Of a stretch of 29,685 nt of DNA, positions 7,222-16,515 are shown in pieces. The DNA is taken from NCBI GenBank assembly GCA_902602105.1, contig CACKPP010000005.1, forward strand, positions 1 to 29,685, read 5' to 3'. The notes below the pieces were generated by a model. It was not told where the DNA came from. It saw only the letters and a list, made by a program, of their open reading frames with translations, and did not search any database. The translations under genes and the position numbers were made by a program. This stretch comes from an uncultured Pelagibacteraceae bacterium (GTDB taxonomy: Bacteria > Pseudomonadota > Alphaproteobacteria > Pelagibacterales > Pelagibacteraceae). Numbering within the stretch: the stretch's first letter is position 1; each line of letters starts with the position of its first letter.

Positions 7222-10200
7222 TTAACTTATAATTGCAGATATTTCCTTGTTTCTAAGTAGATTTATAGTTTTTCTGTCTATATTCCTCTTATTTTTAAGC
7301 CAAAAATTAAGCATTTGAGTTTTGTCACTTAATTTAATTTTAATAGATGTGTTTCCATCCTGATTTATAAATTTTGAAACTTCATCTAATTCTTTTAAAG
7401 ATTTTAAGTTAAATATTACCTCATTAATTGGCTTATTTGTTAAATCTTTTAAAGAGGTAATTTTTTGAACATTTATTCTTTTAAATCTGTTTCCCTCATC
7501 AGAAATTGATTTCACTAGAGTTAAAATTAGAGAACTGCCTTCTTTTAAAGTATCACGATTTATTTCTAAAATGTCTGAAAAGATAAATAATTCAAATACA
7601 CTAGTTAAATCTGTTAATTTTAATACAGCATAAGAGTTACCTTTAGCTGTTTTTCTTTCTTGAATTTTTAATAATGTTGCTGCTACATTTGAGTCTTTAA
7701 GGTTGTCATTATTATTAAAAGATTGATAGTCAACAATATTATAATCATCGAAAATTTCCTTATATAAATTTAATGGATGATCAGATATAAAAAATCCAAC
7801 TCCTTCAAATTCTTTAGATAATCTCTCTTCAAATTTCCAGTCTTCTATATTAGAAATAATATCATTGTCCTGATTTTCATTTTCACCAAACAGATCTATT
7901 TGATTTACAGATTTGTTTTCAAAGATATTTTTAGATTTAGTTATTAAACTCGGTATTGAGTTAAATAAAGATTGTCTATTTTGATGTAAATTATCAAAAG
8001 CTCCAGATTTTACTAATCCTTCAAGTTGAAGTTTATTTATATCTTTTGGATTTACACGATTGATAAAATCATTAATTGATTTAAATTTTCCATTTTTTAA
8101 TCTTTCCTCAACAATATTTGAAACTGCTTCATAACCAACTGCCTTGATTCCACCCAAAGCATAATAAAATTTTTTACCATCAGTTTTAAAATCTGCAAAA
8201 CACTCATTTATATCAGGTCTTAAAACTTCAAAATCTAATCTTTTGAGTTCTTCATAAAATTCACTAAGTTTATTTTGATTTGAAATATCCATTGTCATTG
8301 AAGCAGCAATAAATTCCATTGGGTAATAAGTTTTTAAAAAGGCAGTTTGATATGAAATAATAGCATAAGCCGCAGCATGACTTTTATTGAATCCATATTC
8401 AGCAAAAGGCTCAATCTTTAAAAAAATACCTGCAGCTACATCTTTGCTAATTCCATTTTTTACTGCACCTTCTATAAAATTTTGTTTTTGTTTTTCTAAT
8501 TCAGCTCTTTTTTTCTTACCCATTGCTCTTCTTAAAAGATCAGCTTGTCCGGCAGTAAAACCAGATAATTTTTGAGCAATCTGCATAACCTGCTCCTGGT
8601 AAATAATTACACCATAAGTAGGTTTTAAAATATCTTCTAATAAAGGATGCAAATAATCTGGAGTTTGTTTTCCATTCTTACAATCATTGTAAGTTGGAAT
8701 GTTGCTCATTGGGCCAGGTCTATATAAAGCAACTAGAGCAATGATATCCTCAATATGATTTGGTTTCATTTGCAATAATGCTTCTCTCATACCTGCGCTC
8801 TCAATTTGGAACAAGCCAACTGTTTTTCCTGACGATAATAAATCAAAGACTTTTTGATCTTCAAAATTTATATTTTCAATATTAAAATTAATATTTTTTT
8901 TTCTTATTAGTTTTTGAGTATTATTTATTACTGTTAATGTTTTTAATCCTAAAAAATCAAACTTAATTAAACCTGCATTTTCAGCAGAATACATATCAAA
9001 TTGAGTTGACGGTAATAATAAATCAGCTGTTGGGTCTTTATATAATGGAACTATTTCTGAAAGTTTTTTATCAGCTATTACCACACCTGCAGCATGAGTT
9101 GCTACATTACGATTTAACCCCTCTAATTTTAAGGATAGATCAGTTAATTTTTTTACTCTAGTGTCTTCATTAATTAATTTTTGAAGTCTTGGTTCGCTCC
9201 CAATACATTCTGTTAAATTTTGTGGTCTTGAAGGATCAAAAGGTATCATTTTTGAGATGCTATCAACAAATCCATAGGCTAAACCTAAAACTCTACCTAC
9301 ATCTCTAATAACCATTCTTGCTTTTAATTTTCCAAAAGTAATAATATGTGCAACACTTTCTTTATATTTTTTAGTTAAGTATTCAAAAACTAAATCTCTT
9401 TTTTCCTCACAAAAGTCTATGTCAAAATCAGGCATCGAAATACGATCAGGATTCAAAAATCTTTCAAAAATTAAATTAAATTTTATTGGATCTACATCAG
9501 TTATCGAAAGACACCAAGCAACTAAAGATCCTGCACCAGAACCTCTGCCAGGCCCAACTGGTATATCGTTTGCTTTAGCCCATTTTATATAATCTGATAC
9601 TATTAAAAAATAACTTGCATATTTCATTTCAATTATAATATCCAGTTCATGATCTAATCTGTCTTTATATTTTAAGTAATTATCATTTGATGAAAGGTTA
9701 TTACTTTCAATTTTAAAATATTTTTTAAATTTATCTTTTAATCCATTCACAGACTCTTTTTTTAAAATTTCATCGGCATTACCACCTTTTTCTGAACTTA
9801 TATTTGGTAAAATAGGTTTTGAAAAAATCGGTCTAAAGCTACAAAGTAATGGAAAATTATAATTATTTTCTAATGCTTCAGGCAAATCAATAAATAATTC
9901 TGTCATTTCAGAATTACTTTTAAAATAATGCTGATCAGTATATCTAGTTCTATTTTTTTCATTAATATAGCTTTTATACTTAATGCAAATCAATGCATCA
10001 TGAGCCTCATGCATATCTTTATTAAGGTAAAAAACTTCATTAGTTGCAATTAATGGAACTTCAAATTCCAAGGATTTAGATAAGTTAAATTTTTCAAAAC
10101 CTATTTCATTTTTGTCTCCATGTCGCTGTATCTCAATATAAAATTTATAATTATAACTTGCTTTTAATTTTTTATATAATTCACCAATTTCAGTAAATTT

Positions 10201-10638
10201 ACCAAGTTCAAATAACTGACCGAATAAACCATTAACAGTACCAGAAAATAAAGCCAAACCTGTATTTTCTATTAACAGTTCATTGAAATCTAAATGAGGA
10301 TCTGTGAGTCCATCATTATTAAGATAAGATAATGAAGACAACTCAATTATTCGTTTATAGCCTTCTTCATTTAATGCAAATAATGGAAGTAGACCTATTA
10401 CATCACCATACTTAAAATTTATTTGAGTCCCAATAATAGGTTGAGTACCTACTTTTGATAATTTTTCTGCAAATTCTAAAGCTCCACATAAATTAGCTGT
10501 ATCAGATAATGCTAATGATCTAATTTTTTTTTCTTTAGAAAAATCTTTTAAATCATCTATCTTAACAGCTCCCTCACATATTGAGTATTGAGAGTGAATT
10601 TTTAAATGATTAAAATTTTGAATTTTAGACTCGGTCAT
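7222..10638 (-). CDS. dnaE: DNA polymerase III alpha subunit (replicative polymerase)
   Basis: This is the catalytic subunit of the chromosomal replicase, 1138 aa versus 1160 in E. coli. Order of parts: PHP domain at the N-terminus (LKIHSQYSICEGA, residues 12-24); polymerase palm with GPGRGSGAGSLVAW near 362-375 and the catalytic acidic pair in PDFDIDF near 402-408; the third catalytic Asp in KFDFLGLKTL near 559; the QIESAGMREAL, LYRPGPM and YQEQVMQIAQ blocks typical of DnaE1; then helix-hairpin-helix and OB-fold regions (TLLKIQERKTAKGNSYAVLKLTD, from about residue 985). It is full length without frameshifts. The start overlaps the lolD end by 14 nt, so it is probably co-transcribed with the lol genes. 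It is the last gene before the 129-nt gap, where I see no convincing hairpin terminator. Confidence 0.98.
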   Translation of the reverse strand: MTESKIQNFNHLKIHSQYSICEGAVKIDDLKDFSKEKKIRSLALSDTANLCGALEFAEKLSKVGTQPIIGTQINFKYGDVIGLLPLFALNEEGYKRIIELSSLSYLNNDGLTDPHLDFNELLIENTGLALFSGTVNGLFGQLFELGKFTEIGELYKKLKASYNYKFYIEIQRHGDKNEIGFEKFNLSKSLEFEVPLIATNEVFYLNKDMHEAHDALICIKYKSYINEKNRTRYTDQHYFKSNSEMTELFIDLPEALENNYNFPLLCSFRPIFSKPILPNISSEKGGNADEILKKESVNGLKDKFKKYFKIESNNLSSNDNYLKYKDRLDHELDIIIEMKYASYFLIVSDYIKWAKANDIPVGPGRGSGAGSLVAWCLSITDVDPIKFNLIFERFLNPDRISMPDFDIDFCEEKRDLVFEYLTKKYKESVAHIITFGKLKARMVIRDVGRVLGLAYGFVDSISKMIPFDPSRPQNLTECIGSEPRLQKLINEDTRVKKLTDLSLKLEGLNRNVATHAAGVVIADKKLSEIVPLYKDPTADLLLPSTQFDMYSAENAGLIKFDFLGLKTLTVINNTQKLIRKKNINFNIENINFEDQKVFDLLSSGKTVGLFQIESAGMREALLQMKPNHIEDIIALVALYRPGPMSNIPTYNDCKNGKQTPDYLHPLLEDILKPTYGVIIYQEQVMQIAQKLSGFTAGQADLLRRAMGKKKRAELEKQKQNFIEGAVKNGISKDVAAGIFLKIEPFAEYGFNKSHAAAYAIISYQTAFLKTYYPMEFIAASMTMDISNQNKLSEFYEELKRLDFEVLRPDINECFADFKTDGKKFYYALGGIKAVGYEAVSNIVEERLKNGKFKSINDFINRVNPKDINKLQLEGLVKSGAFDNLHQNRQSLFNSIPSLITKSKNIFENKSVNQIDLFGENENQDNDIISNIEDWKFEERLSKEFEGVGFFISDHPLNLYKEIFDDYNIVDYQSFNNNDNLKDSNVAATLLKIQERKTAKGNSYAVLKLTDLTSVFELFIFSDILEINRDTLKEGSSLILTLVKSISDEGNRFKRINVQKITSLKDLTNKPINEVIFNLKSLKELDEVSKFINQDGNTSIKIKLSDKTQMLNFWLKNKRNIDRKTINLLRNKEISAIIS

Positions 10639-11308
10639 TAACGGCCTTTATATTACCATTAACCATTTCCAATAAGCAATCTGACTTATTTGCAAAAAAT
10701 CTATTGTGAGTTGCAAAAATTATTATTCGATTAGAATTTATTTGTTTTTTAAGCATATCAAAAATTTCTTTTGCAGTTTCTAAATCAAGACTTCCAGTCG
10801 GTTCGTCAGCTAGGATAATTTGGGGATCATTAATTAATGCTCTTGCAATTGATACCCGTTGTTTTTCTCCGCCTGATAATTGAGATGGATAATGGTCTGA
10901 CCTTTTTAAAAGTCCAACTTTTTTTAATAAAATTTGTGCTTTAGAAACAGATAATTTTTTATTATTTCCAGATGCAAGACTAGCTAAATAAATATTTTCT
11001 AATGCAGTAAAATCCGGAAGCAAATTATCCTGTTGATAAATAATTCCAATCTTATTTGCTCTAAGTATGTCATTTTTATTAGAGTCATTGAAATTAACTA
11101 TTTTATTTTCAATACTAATAGATCCTGAACTAGGTCTGTCAATTAATGAAAGTAAATTTAGGAGAGTTGATTTCCCAGATCCCGAAGGTCCCATTAAAGA
11201 ATAAATTTTTCCTTTTTTGAAATTAAAGGAAATTTTTTTTAAAACTCTAACTTTTTTTAATGTATCAAAAGATTTATTTAAATTTGAGATTGTTATCAAG
11301 TTATTCAT
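10625..11308 (-). CDS. lolD: Lipoprotein-releasing ABC transporter ATPase LolD
   Basis: LolD hydrolyses ATP to drive extraction of outer-membrane lipoproteins from the inner membrane by the LolCDE complex. The 227-aa protein is a complete ABC ATPase: Walker [10 protein letters not shown] at 40-48, Q-loop YQQDNLLP around 91-98, signature LSGGEKQR at 144-151, Walker B with catalytic Glu (IILADE, 164-169) and D-loop GSLD (172-175), and the H-loop FATHN near residue 200. This MacB/LolD-type sequence could in principle serve another FtsX-like permease, but the permease gene directly upstream (8-nt overlap) is LolC/E-like. The tail extends into dnaE by 14 nt. Confidence 0.93.
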   Translation of the reverse strand: MNNLITISNLNKSFDTLKKVRVLKKISFNFKKGKIYSLMGPSGSGKSTLLNLLSLIDRPSSGSISIENKIVNFNDSNKNDILRANKIGIIYQQDNLLPDFTALENIYLASLASGNNKKLSVSKAQILLKKVGLLKRSDHYPSQLSGGEKQRVSIARALINDPQIILADEPTGSLDLETAKEIFDMLKKQINSNRIIIFATHNRFFANKSDCLLEMVNGNIKAVNDRV

Positions 11309-12530
11309 ATTTTAACGCCTTTATAGGATCTAGTTTTGCGGCTTTTAATGCTGGAAATATTGAAACAATGATTGTTATAAAAATTGAACATACTGAAATA
11401 ATAAATATTGAAAATAAATTTATTTCTGAGGGCATTGTACTTAAAAAATAAATTTCTTCTGGAAATAAACTTATATTCAATACTGAACTTAAAAATTGTC
11501 GAAAATTTTCTACATACATAGAAAATGTTACACCTAAAATAATACCAAAAATTGTTGCTGATGTACCTATGATTATACCAATCAAAAAAAATATCTTAAC
11601 AATTGATTTATTCAATACGCCTATAGATTTTAAAATGGCTATGTCCCTTGTTTTATTTTTAACTAAAATTGTTAAACCAGAAATTATATTAAAAGCAGCA
11701 ACAATTATTATTAAAGATAGAATAATAAACATTACATTTCTCTCAACTTTTAAGGCTGAGAATAATGAACTATTCATATCAGACCAACTATAAACAAACT
11801 CATGCGGGAAATTATTTTGAACAATTTTTTTTTGATATTCAATATTTTGTGGATTATGTAAATAAATTTCTAAATTTCTATCTTTTTCATCTAAACTTAA
11901 AAAACCTTCTAAAGTTTTTAGGTTGATAAAAGCTATATTATTGTCAAATTCAATCATTCCACTATCAAAAATGGATGAAACTAAAAAGGTTTTTTGTTTT
12001 GGAAGATTGCCAATAATTGTTTCTACACCAGCAGAGGACATCAAAGTAATACTGTCTCCAATATCAAGATTAAGTGTAAAGCTCAGTTCTCTTCCTATTG
12101 AAATATAATTCTTAGATAATATTTCATTGTTGCCTAAAAAAAGTTTATTTTCAAAAATTTTTAATTTTGAAAAATCATTACTTTTATAACCTCTTAATAA
12201 AATTCCTTTAGATGTATTGCTTTTAATTATTATTGCTTCACCAGAGTTGCTCAGAATTAAGTCTTTTGAAATATTTTGAAGGTTTTGATTAATATTTTTT
12301 GTTTCAATTTTGTTTTCATAAGGTTTGACTGTGATATGAGCATTAAAACCTACAATTTTGTTAATCAATTCTGTTCTAAAACCATTCATAACTGACATAA
12401 CTATTATGAGAACTGCAACTCCAAGACCTATTCCAATAAATGAAAAAATTGAAATAATATTTAAGAAACCATCTTTTTTTCTGGCTTTTAAAAATCTAAA
12501 TGTAATTTCTTTTTCTAATGTGGAAATCAA
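11301..12530 (-). CDS. lolC: Lipoprotein-releasing system permease LolC/LolE
   Basis: This is an FtsX-type permease of the Lol lipoprotein export system. The 409-aa protein has the LolC/E architecture: a cytoplasmic N-terminus (EITFRFLKARKKDGFLNIIS), a first membrane helix with the family block GIGLGVAVLIIVMSVMNGFR (about 33-52), a periplasmic domain (about 50-265), then three C-terminal helices and the conserved ending [10 protein letters not shown]. The start codon is TTG (12530-12528), overlapping the proS stop as TTGA. The next in-frame ATG would remove the first helix, so the TTG is well supported. Alphaproteobacteria usually carry one LolC/E-type permease, presumed to work as a homodimer, and only one is seen here. 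No clear Shine-Dalgarno precedes it, so translation probably depends on coupling to proS. Confidence 0.92.
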   Translation of the reverse strand: MISTLEKEITFRFLKARKKDGFLNIISIFSFIGIGLGVAVLIIVMSVMNGFRTELINKIVGFNAHITVKPYENKIETKNINQNLQNISKDLILSNSGEAIIIKSNTSKGILLRGYKSNDFSKLKIFENKLFLGNNEILSKNYISIGRELSFTLNLDIGDSITLMSSAGVETIIGNLPKQKTFLVSSIFDSGMIEFDNNIAFINLKTLEGFLSLDEKDRNLEIYLHNPQNIEYQKKIVQNNFPHEFVYSWSDMNSSLFSALKVERNVMFIILSLIIIVAAFNIISGLTILVKNKTRDIAILKSIGVLNKSIVKIFFLIGIIIGTSATIFGIILGVTFSMYVENFRQFLSSVLNISLFPEEIYFLSTMPSEINLFSIFIISVCSIFITIIVSIFPALKAAKLDPIKALKYE

Positions 12531-13861
12531 TTTTTTGCTTTTTGTTCTTTAATAATCTTAATAATTTCAGCTAAACTAATTTTTTGTGTTTCTTTACCAA
12601 TTTCTTTAAATTCTAATAATTCCCCGTCTGTTTGCTTACCGATAATTATTTGGAAAGGAGCACCTATTAGATTCATCTTTTTAATTTTTGATGAAAAGTT
12701 TTCGTCAGTATCATCGATTATTGAATCAATATGATTCTTTTCTAATTCTAAATTAATTTTATTAGCCTTTTCTAATGCTGAAATATCGTTTTTATTTATC
12801 ATAGGTATTATAGAAACATCATAAGGAGCAACAGAAATTGGCCATTTCATGACTTCATTTTTTTCATCATATTTAGCTTCAATAATAGCTCCTACTAACC
12901 TTGACACACCTATTCCATAAGATCCCATTTTCACAAAATCTTTTTTTCCACCAGGTAAGTCAACTGATCCACCCATAGGCTTTGAATATTTATCTCCAAA
13001 ATAAAATATATGTCCAACTTCTATACCTTTTGTTTTTAATCTGTTTGTTTCTGAAACTTTTTTTTCAAATTCATCTTTATTAAATTTTTCATCCGTTACA
13101 GAATAAAATTGTTCATATTTTTTTCTCATATCTTCAAGAGATTTTCTTTCAATTTTAGTTCCATCATTATTCAAATCAAAAATTCTTTTATCAGTGAAAA
13201 TTTTACTTTCTCCTGTGTCTGCAAGTATAATAAATTCATGAGATAAATTTCCTCCAATTGGTCCTGTATCCGCTGCCATTGGGATAGCTGTCAAATCCAA
13301 TCTTTTAAATGTTTTTAAATAAGATAAAAAAAATTTATTATATGAAAATAAAGCTTCTTCATCATTAATATCAAATGAATAAGCATCTTTCATATAAAAC
13401 TCTCTGCATCTCATAATTCCAAATCTTGGTCTTATCTCGTCTCTAAATTTCCATTGAATATGATATAAAAGTTGTGGAAGAGATTTGTATGATTTTACTG
13501 ATGCTCTAAATATATCAGTTACAAGCTCTTCATTAGTTGGTCCATAAAGCATTTCACGATCTTGACGATCTTTAATTCTAAGCATTTCTTCACCATAATC
13601 TTCATAACGTCCACTTTCTTTCCATATTTCGCTTGATTGAATTGTTGGCATTAAAATTTCTTGTGCACCAATTTTATTTTGCTCTTCTCTAACAATTTGT
13701 TCAATTTTTTTCATTACCTTAAAACCCAGTGGTAACCAGGAATAAATACCCGCTGAAGACTGTTTTATCATTCCTACTCTCAACATTAACTGATGAGATT
13801 TTATTTTAGCTTCAGATGGATTGTTTTTTAAAATTGGGATAAATGATTTAGAAATATGCAT
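12527..13861 (-). CDS. proS: Prolyl-tRNA synthetase, short form without the INS editing domain
   Basis: ProRS charges tRNA-Pro in the cytoplasm. At 444 aa it is the compact alphaproteobacterial type. Class II landmarks are present: motif 1 region (SAGIYSWLPLGFKVMKKIE, 36-54), the ProRS block GPTNEE (107-112), motif 2 with RFGIMRCREFYMKDAYSF (146-163), and motif 3 (GSYGIGVSRLVGAI), followed by an anticodon-binding domain beginning near residue 345 (VAPYDVSIIPM). E. coli ProRS (572 aa) has an inserted editing domain of about 180 aa between motifs 2 and 3. Here the corresponding stretch is only some 60-80 residues, so the INS domain that hydrolyses Ala-tRNA-Pro is absent. A free-standing deacylase, if present, would be encoded elsewhere. 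The gene lies 1 nt after the DUF1467 gene and overlaps lolC by 4 nt. Confidence 0.96.
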   Translation of the reverse strand: MHISKSFIPILKNNPSEAKIKSHQLMLRVGMIKQSSAGIYSWLPLGFKVMKKIEQIVREEQNKIGAQEILMPTIQSSEIWKESGRYEDYGEEMLRIKDRQDREMLYGPTNEELVTDIFRASVKSYKSLPQLLYHIQWKFRDEIRPRFGIMRCREFYMKDAYSFDINDEEALFSYNKFFLSYLKTFKRLDLTAIPMAADTGPIGGNLSHEFIILADTGESKIFTDKRIFDLNNDGTKIERKSLEDMRKKYEQFYSVTDEKFNKDEFEKKVSETNRLKTKGIEVGHIFYFGDKYSKPMGGSVDLPGGKKDFVKMGSYGIGVSRLVGAIIEAKYDEKNEVMKWPISVAPYDVSIIPMINKNDISALEKANKINLELEKNHIDSIIDDTDENFSSKIKKMNLIGAPFQIIIGKQTDGELLEFKEIGKETQKISLAEIIKIIKEQKAKN

Positions 13862-13862
13862 T

Positions 13863-14108
13863 TTAAATGAGTATATTTCTTAAATTCAAATATTCAAATT
13901 TCATTAATAAATAAATTACAATGAACAAAATCGTTGTTATTCCTGTACAATAAATGAATTTCTTGATCATTTTTGGATTTTCGGGTGATCCTGGATCCTC
14001 ACCATCTATTTTAATTAGTTTTTTTCTATCCACATCAATTGGTAAAATTGCAAAAAATACAATCCACCATATTATGATGTAAATTATAGCTAATCCTGTA
14101 ATGCTCAT
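13863..14108 (-). CDS. Small two-helix membrane protein, DUF1467 family
   Basis: An 81-aa protein with two predicted membrane helices (about residues 3-24 and 51-69). Between them is a short loop with DVDRKK and a conserved-looking GEDPGSPENPKMIKKF. The first helix holds the IIWWIVFFAILP pattern. This layout, with WW in helix 1 and PGSP-type motif before helix 2, matches what I know of DUF1467, a family of unknown function found in Alphaproteobacteria, often next to proS as here. It starts within the rnj stop (TAATG, 1-nt overlap) and ends 1 nt before proS. No function can be inferred from sequence; the neighbourhood (RNase J, ProRS, Lol) gives no clear hint. Confidence 0.85.
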   Translation of the reverse strand: MSITGLAIIYIIIWWIVFFAILPIDVDRKKLIKIDGEDPGSPENPKMIKKFIYCTGITTILFIVIYLLMKFEYLNLRNILI

Positions 14109-15766
14109 TAAATTTTTACTAAGTTGATATTTGTAAAAGGTTTTTTACCTGTTTTTTCTTTAGTGAATTTTCTACAAGCTATTTTTAGTGCATCAATTAA
14201 ATTATGTTCTTGTTGTTTATTACCAAGCTTATATGATCTAGTTGTTTTTTCTATTTCGTCCTCTAGACCATAAAGAAACTCTTCTCTTTCATTAATTGGC
14301 AAGCCTCTAAAAGTAGTTATTGGACTATTATGAATATTTCCTTTAGGTGTAATTAAAATTGTTACCTCTAAATATCCATTTGCACTTAAATTTTTTCTAT
14401 CTTTTATTGATTGTGAATCTTCCTCAACACTTATATTTCCATCTAAATATAATTTACCACTAGGTGCTTTATCATAAACTTCTGGTACATTTCCTGGATA
14501 AAGTTTTACTATATCGCCGTTTTCAACTTGAACTGGGAAAGGTACTTGCATTTCTTTTGCAAAATTGATGTGTTCAATCATATGTCTATGTTCACCATGA
14601 ACTGGAATAACACATTTTGGTTTTACCCATTGATACATATCTTTTAGATCTTCACGATTAGGATGACCTGAAACATGTATAAATTCAGTTTCTTCTGATA
14701 TTACCTCAATGCCATCTTTTACTAATTGATTGTGTAATTTATATAACTTTTTTTCATTACCAGGAATTATTTTAGATGAAAAAATAACAGCATCATCCTT
14801 CTCAATAAAAACTTCTGGATGTGTGTAGCTTGATATTCTCATCATTGCTCCCATAGGCTCACCTTGACTACCAGTGCATAAATAAACAATCTTTTCTCTA
14901 GAAAATTTTTTTGCTTCTCTTGGATCGATTGGTTCAATTGTATTTTTTAAATAACCACATTGCCGTGCAGCTTTATAAATCCTATGCATTGATCTTCCAA
15001 CTAATGAAATTTGTCTTCCAGTTTTTTCAGCACAATAAAAAGCAGTTTCCATCCTAGCTACATTAGATGCAAATGATGTAATTATAATCCGTTTTTTTAA
15101 TCTACTCATAATATTAAGTAAATTTTTTCTAACATCTAGCTCAGACCCAGATCTTCCAGCACTAAAAACATTAGTTGAGTCACAAATCATAGCAAGTACT
15201 CCTTCTTCACCAATTTCCTTTAATCTTTGCGAATTTATTTCATCTCCAATTAAAGGGTTTGGATCGACCTTCCAATCACCAGTATGCAATATTACTCCAG
15301 CTGGAGTTTTTATTCTTAAACCGTTAGGTTCTAAAATAGAATGAGTTAATGTAATATACTCTATGTCAAATGGCTCTAATAAAACTTTACCGTTTAGTTC
15401 AACAATTTTTAAGTGATTGGTAATATCGATATGCTTTTCTTTAAATTTTTCTCTAATCAGAACTGCAGTAAAAGGAGTAGCATAAATATTACATTTAAGT
15501 TTAGGCCATAAGTGTGCAATTGCACCTATATGATCCTCATGAGCATGTGTTAAAATAATACCTAGTAAGTTATCTTTTCTATCTACTATAAAACCTGGGT
15601 CAGGATAAATTAGATCCACTCCTGGAACTGTATCATCTGCAAATGTCACTCCAATATCAACCATAATCCATTTATGATCTCCTGGTTGACCATAACCAAA
15701 AAGGTTCATGTTCATACCGATTTCACCAGATCCTCCAAGTGGACAAAATAATAATTCGTTTTTCAT
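14108..15766 (-). CDS. rnj: Ribonuclease J (metallo-beta-lactamase/beta-CASP nuclease)
   Basis: RNase J degrades and processes RNA by 5'-3' exonuclease and endonuclease action. The 552-aa product has the metallo-beta-lactamase core with the zinc-binding HAHEDH at 74-79, the HTGDWK motif near 165-170 (His and Asp ligands), a beta-CASP region with GSQGEPMGAM near residue 300, and HVSGHPNRED with PVHGEHRHM (about 368-396), typical of the RNase J group. The C-terminal domain to residue 552 is complete. Alphaproteobacteria commonly carry this enzyme at this locus (coaX-rnj-DUF1467-proS). The ATG abuts the coaX stop directly, and the stop overlaps the DUF1467 ATG. Confidence 0.94.
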   Translation of the reverse strand: MKNELLFCPLGGSGEIGMNMNLFGYGQPGDHKWIMVDIGVTFADDTVPGVDLIYPDPGFIVDRKDNLLGIILTHAHEDHIGAIAHLWPKLKCNIYATPFTAVLIREKFKEKHIDITNHLKIVELNGKVLLEPFDIEYITLTHSILEPNGLRIKTPAGVILHTGDWKVDPNPLIGDEINSQRLKEIGEEGVLAMICDSTNVFSAGRSGSELDVRKNLLNIMSRLKKRIIITSFASNVARMETAFYCAEKTGRQISLVGRSMHRIYKAARQCGYLKNTIEPIDPREAKKFSREKIVYLCTGSQGEPMGAMMRISSYTHPEVFIEKDDAVIFSSKIIPGNEKKLYKLHNQLVKDGIEVISEETEFIHVSGHPNREDLKDMYQWVKPKCVIPVHGEHRHMIEHINFAKEMQVPFPVQVENGDIVKLYPGNVPEVYDKAPSGKLYLDGNISVEEDSQSIKDRKNLSANGYLEVTILITPKGNIHNSPITTFRGLPINEREEFLYGLEDEIEKTTRSYKLGNKQQEHNLIDALKIACRKFTKEKTGKKPFTNINLVKI

Positions 15767-16513
15767 TTATTTAATTAATTTAGAAATTTTAATCAGACCT
15801 TTTATAGTGATATCTCTATCTTGTATTACTTTAGTTTTAATTGAATTTTTATATAAACTTGAAAATCCTCCAGTAAAAACTAATTTAAAGGATTTACCTG
15901 TTTCTTTCTTAATCAAATTAATAATATTGTCAATTAAACCAGTATATCCCCAAAAAAAACCTGATCTTACTGCACTAATTGTATCAACACCGATCACCTT
16001 TTTAATTTGTTTTAGATTTAATTTAGGAATTAAAGTCGCTTTATCTGATAAAGTATTAAGAGAAATTTTAATACCAGGGGCAATAATACCTCCTCTATAA
16101 TCTTTTTTAATTATAACATCAAAAGTCGTAGCAGTACCAAAATCTAAAACAATAAAATTATCTTTATTATTAAGTAAACTGATTGCATTTGTTAATCTAT
16201 CTGATCCAACTTGTTTAAAGTTTACTTTAATATTAATCATCGATCTTAATTTTAAATCTTTGACCTCATAACATCTTTTTTTAATTTTTTTTGACAAAAA
16301 ATTTTTTATCAAGTTAAAAGATTTTGGAACAACACTACAAAATAAAACTTTATTGATAGTTTTATAGTCTTTTACTAAATATTTAAATTTTTGATTAAGA
16401 ATCTTATTGTTTATATTCTTTGATATAAAATTTATATTTCTGACAATACTATTTTTGGAATTAACTAAATAAACTTTAGTTTCTGAATTCCCTATATCAC
16501 CTAAAATGTACAT
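15767..16513 (-). CDS. coaX: Type III pantothenate kinase
   Basis: CoaX phosphorylates pantothenate, the first step of coenzyme A synthesis; the type III enzyme is not feedback-inhibited by CoA. The 248-aa protein (family about 255) shows the ASKHA-fold phosphate loop GDIGNS at residues 5-10, the substrate-site motif GSDR at 103-106 with the presumed catalytic Asp105, the second phosphate motif DFGTATT at 124-130, GGIIAPGIKI at 141-150, and the C-terminal TGGF block. All key motifs of CoaX are visible. It begins 2 nt after the birA stop and abuts rnj. The birA-coaX-rnj order is the usual alphaproteobacterial arrangement. Confidence 0.94.
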   Translation of the reverse strand: MYILGDIGNSETKVYLVNSKNSIVRNINFISKNINNKILNQKFKYLVKDYKTINKVLFCSVVPKSFNLIKNFLSKKIKKRCYEVKDLKLRSMINIKVNFKQVGSDRLTNAISLLNNKDNFIVLDFGTATTFDVIIKKDYRGGIIAPGIKISLNTLSDKATLIPKLNLKQIKKVIGVDTISAVRSGFFWGYTGLIDNIINLIKKETGKSFKLVFTGGFSSLYKNSIKTKVIQDRDITIKGLIKISKLIK

Positions 16514-16515
16514 AG

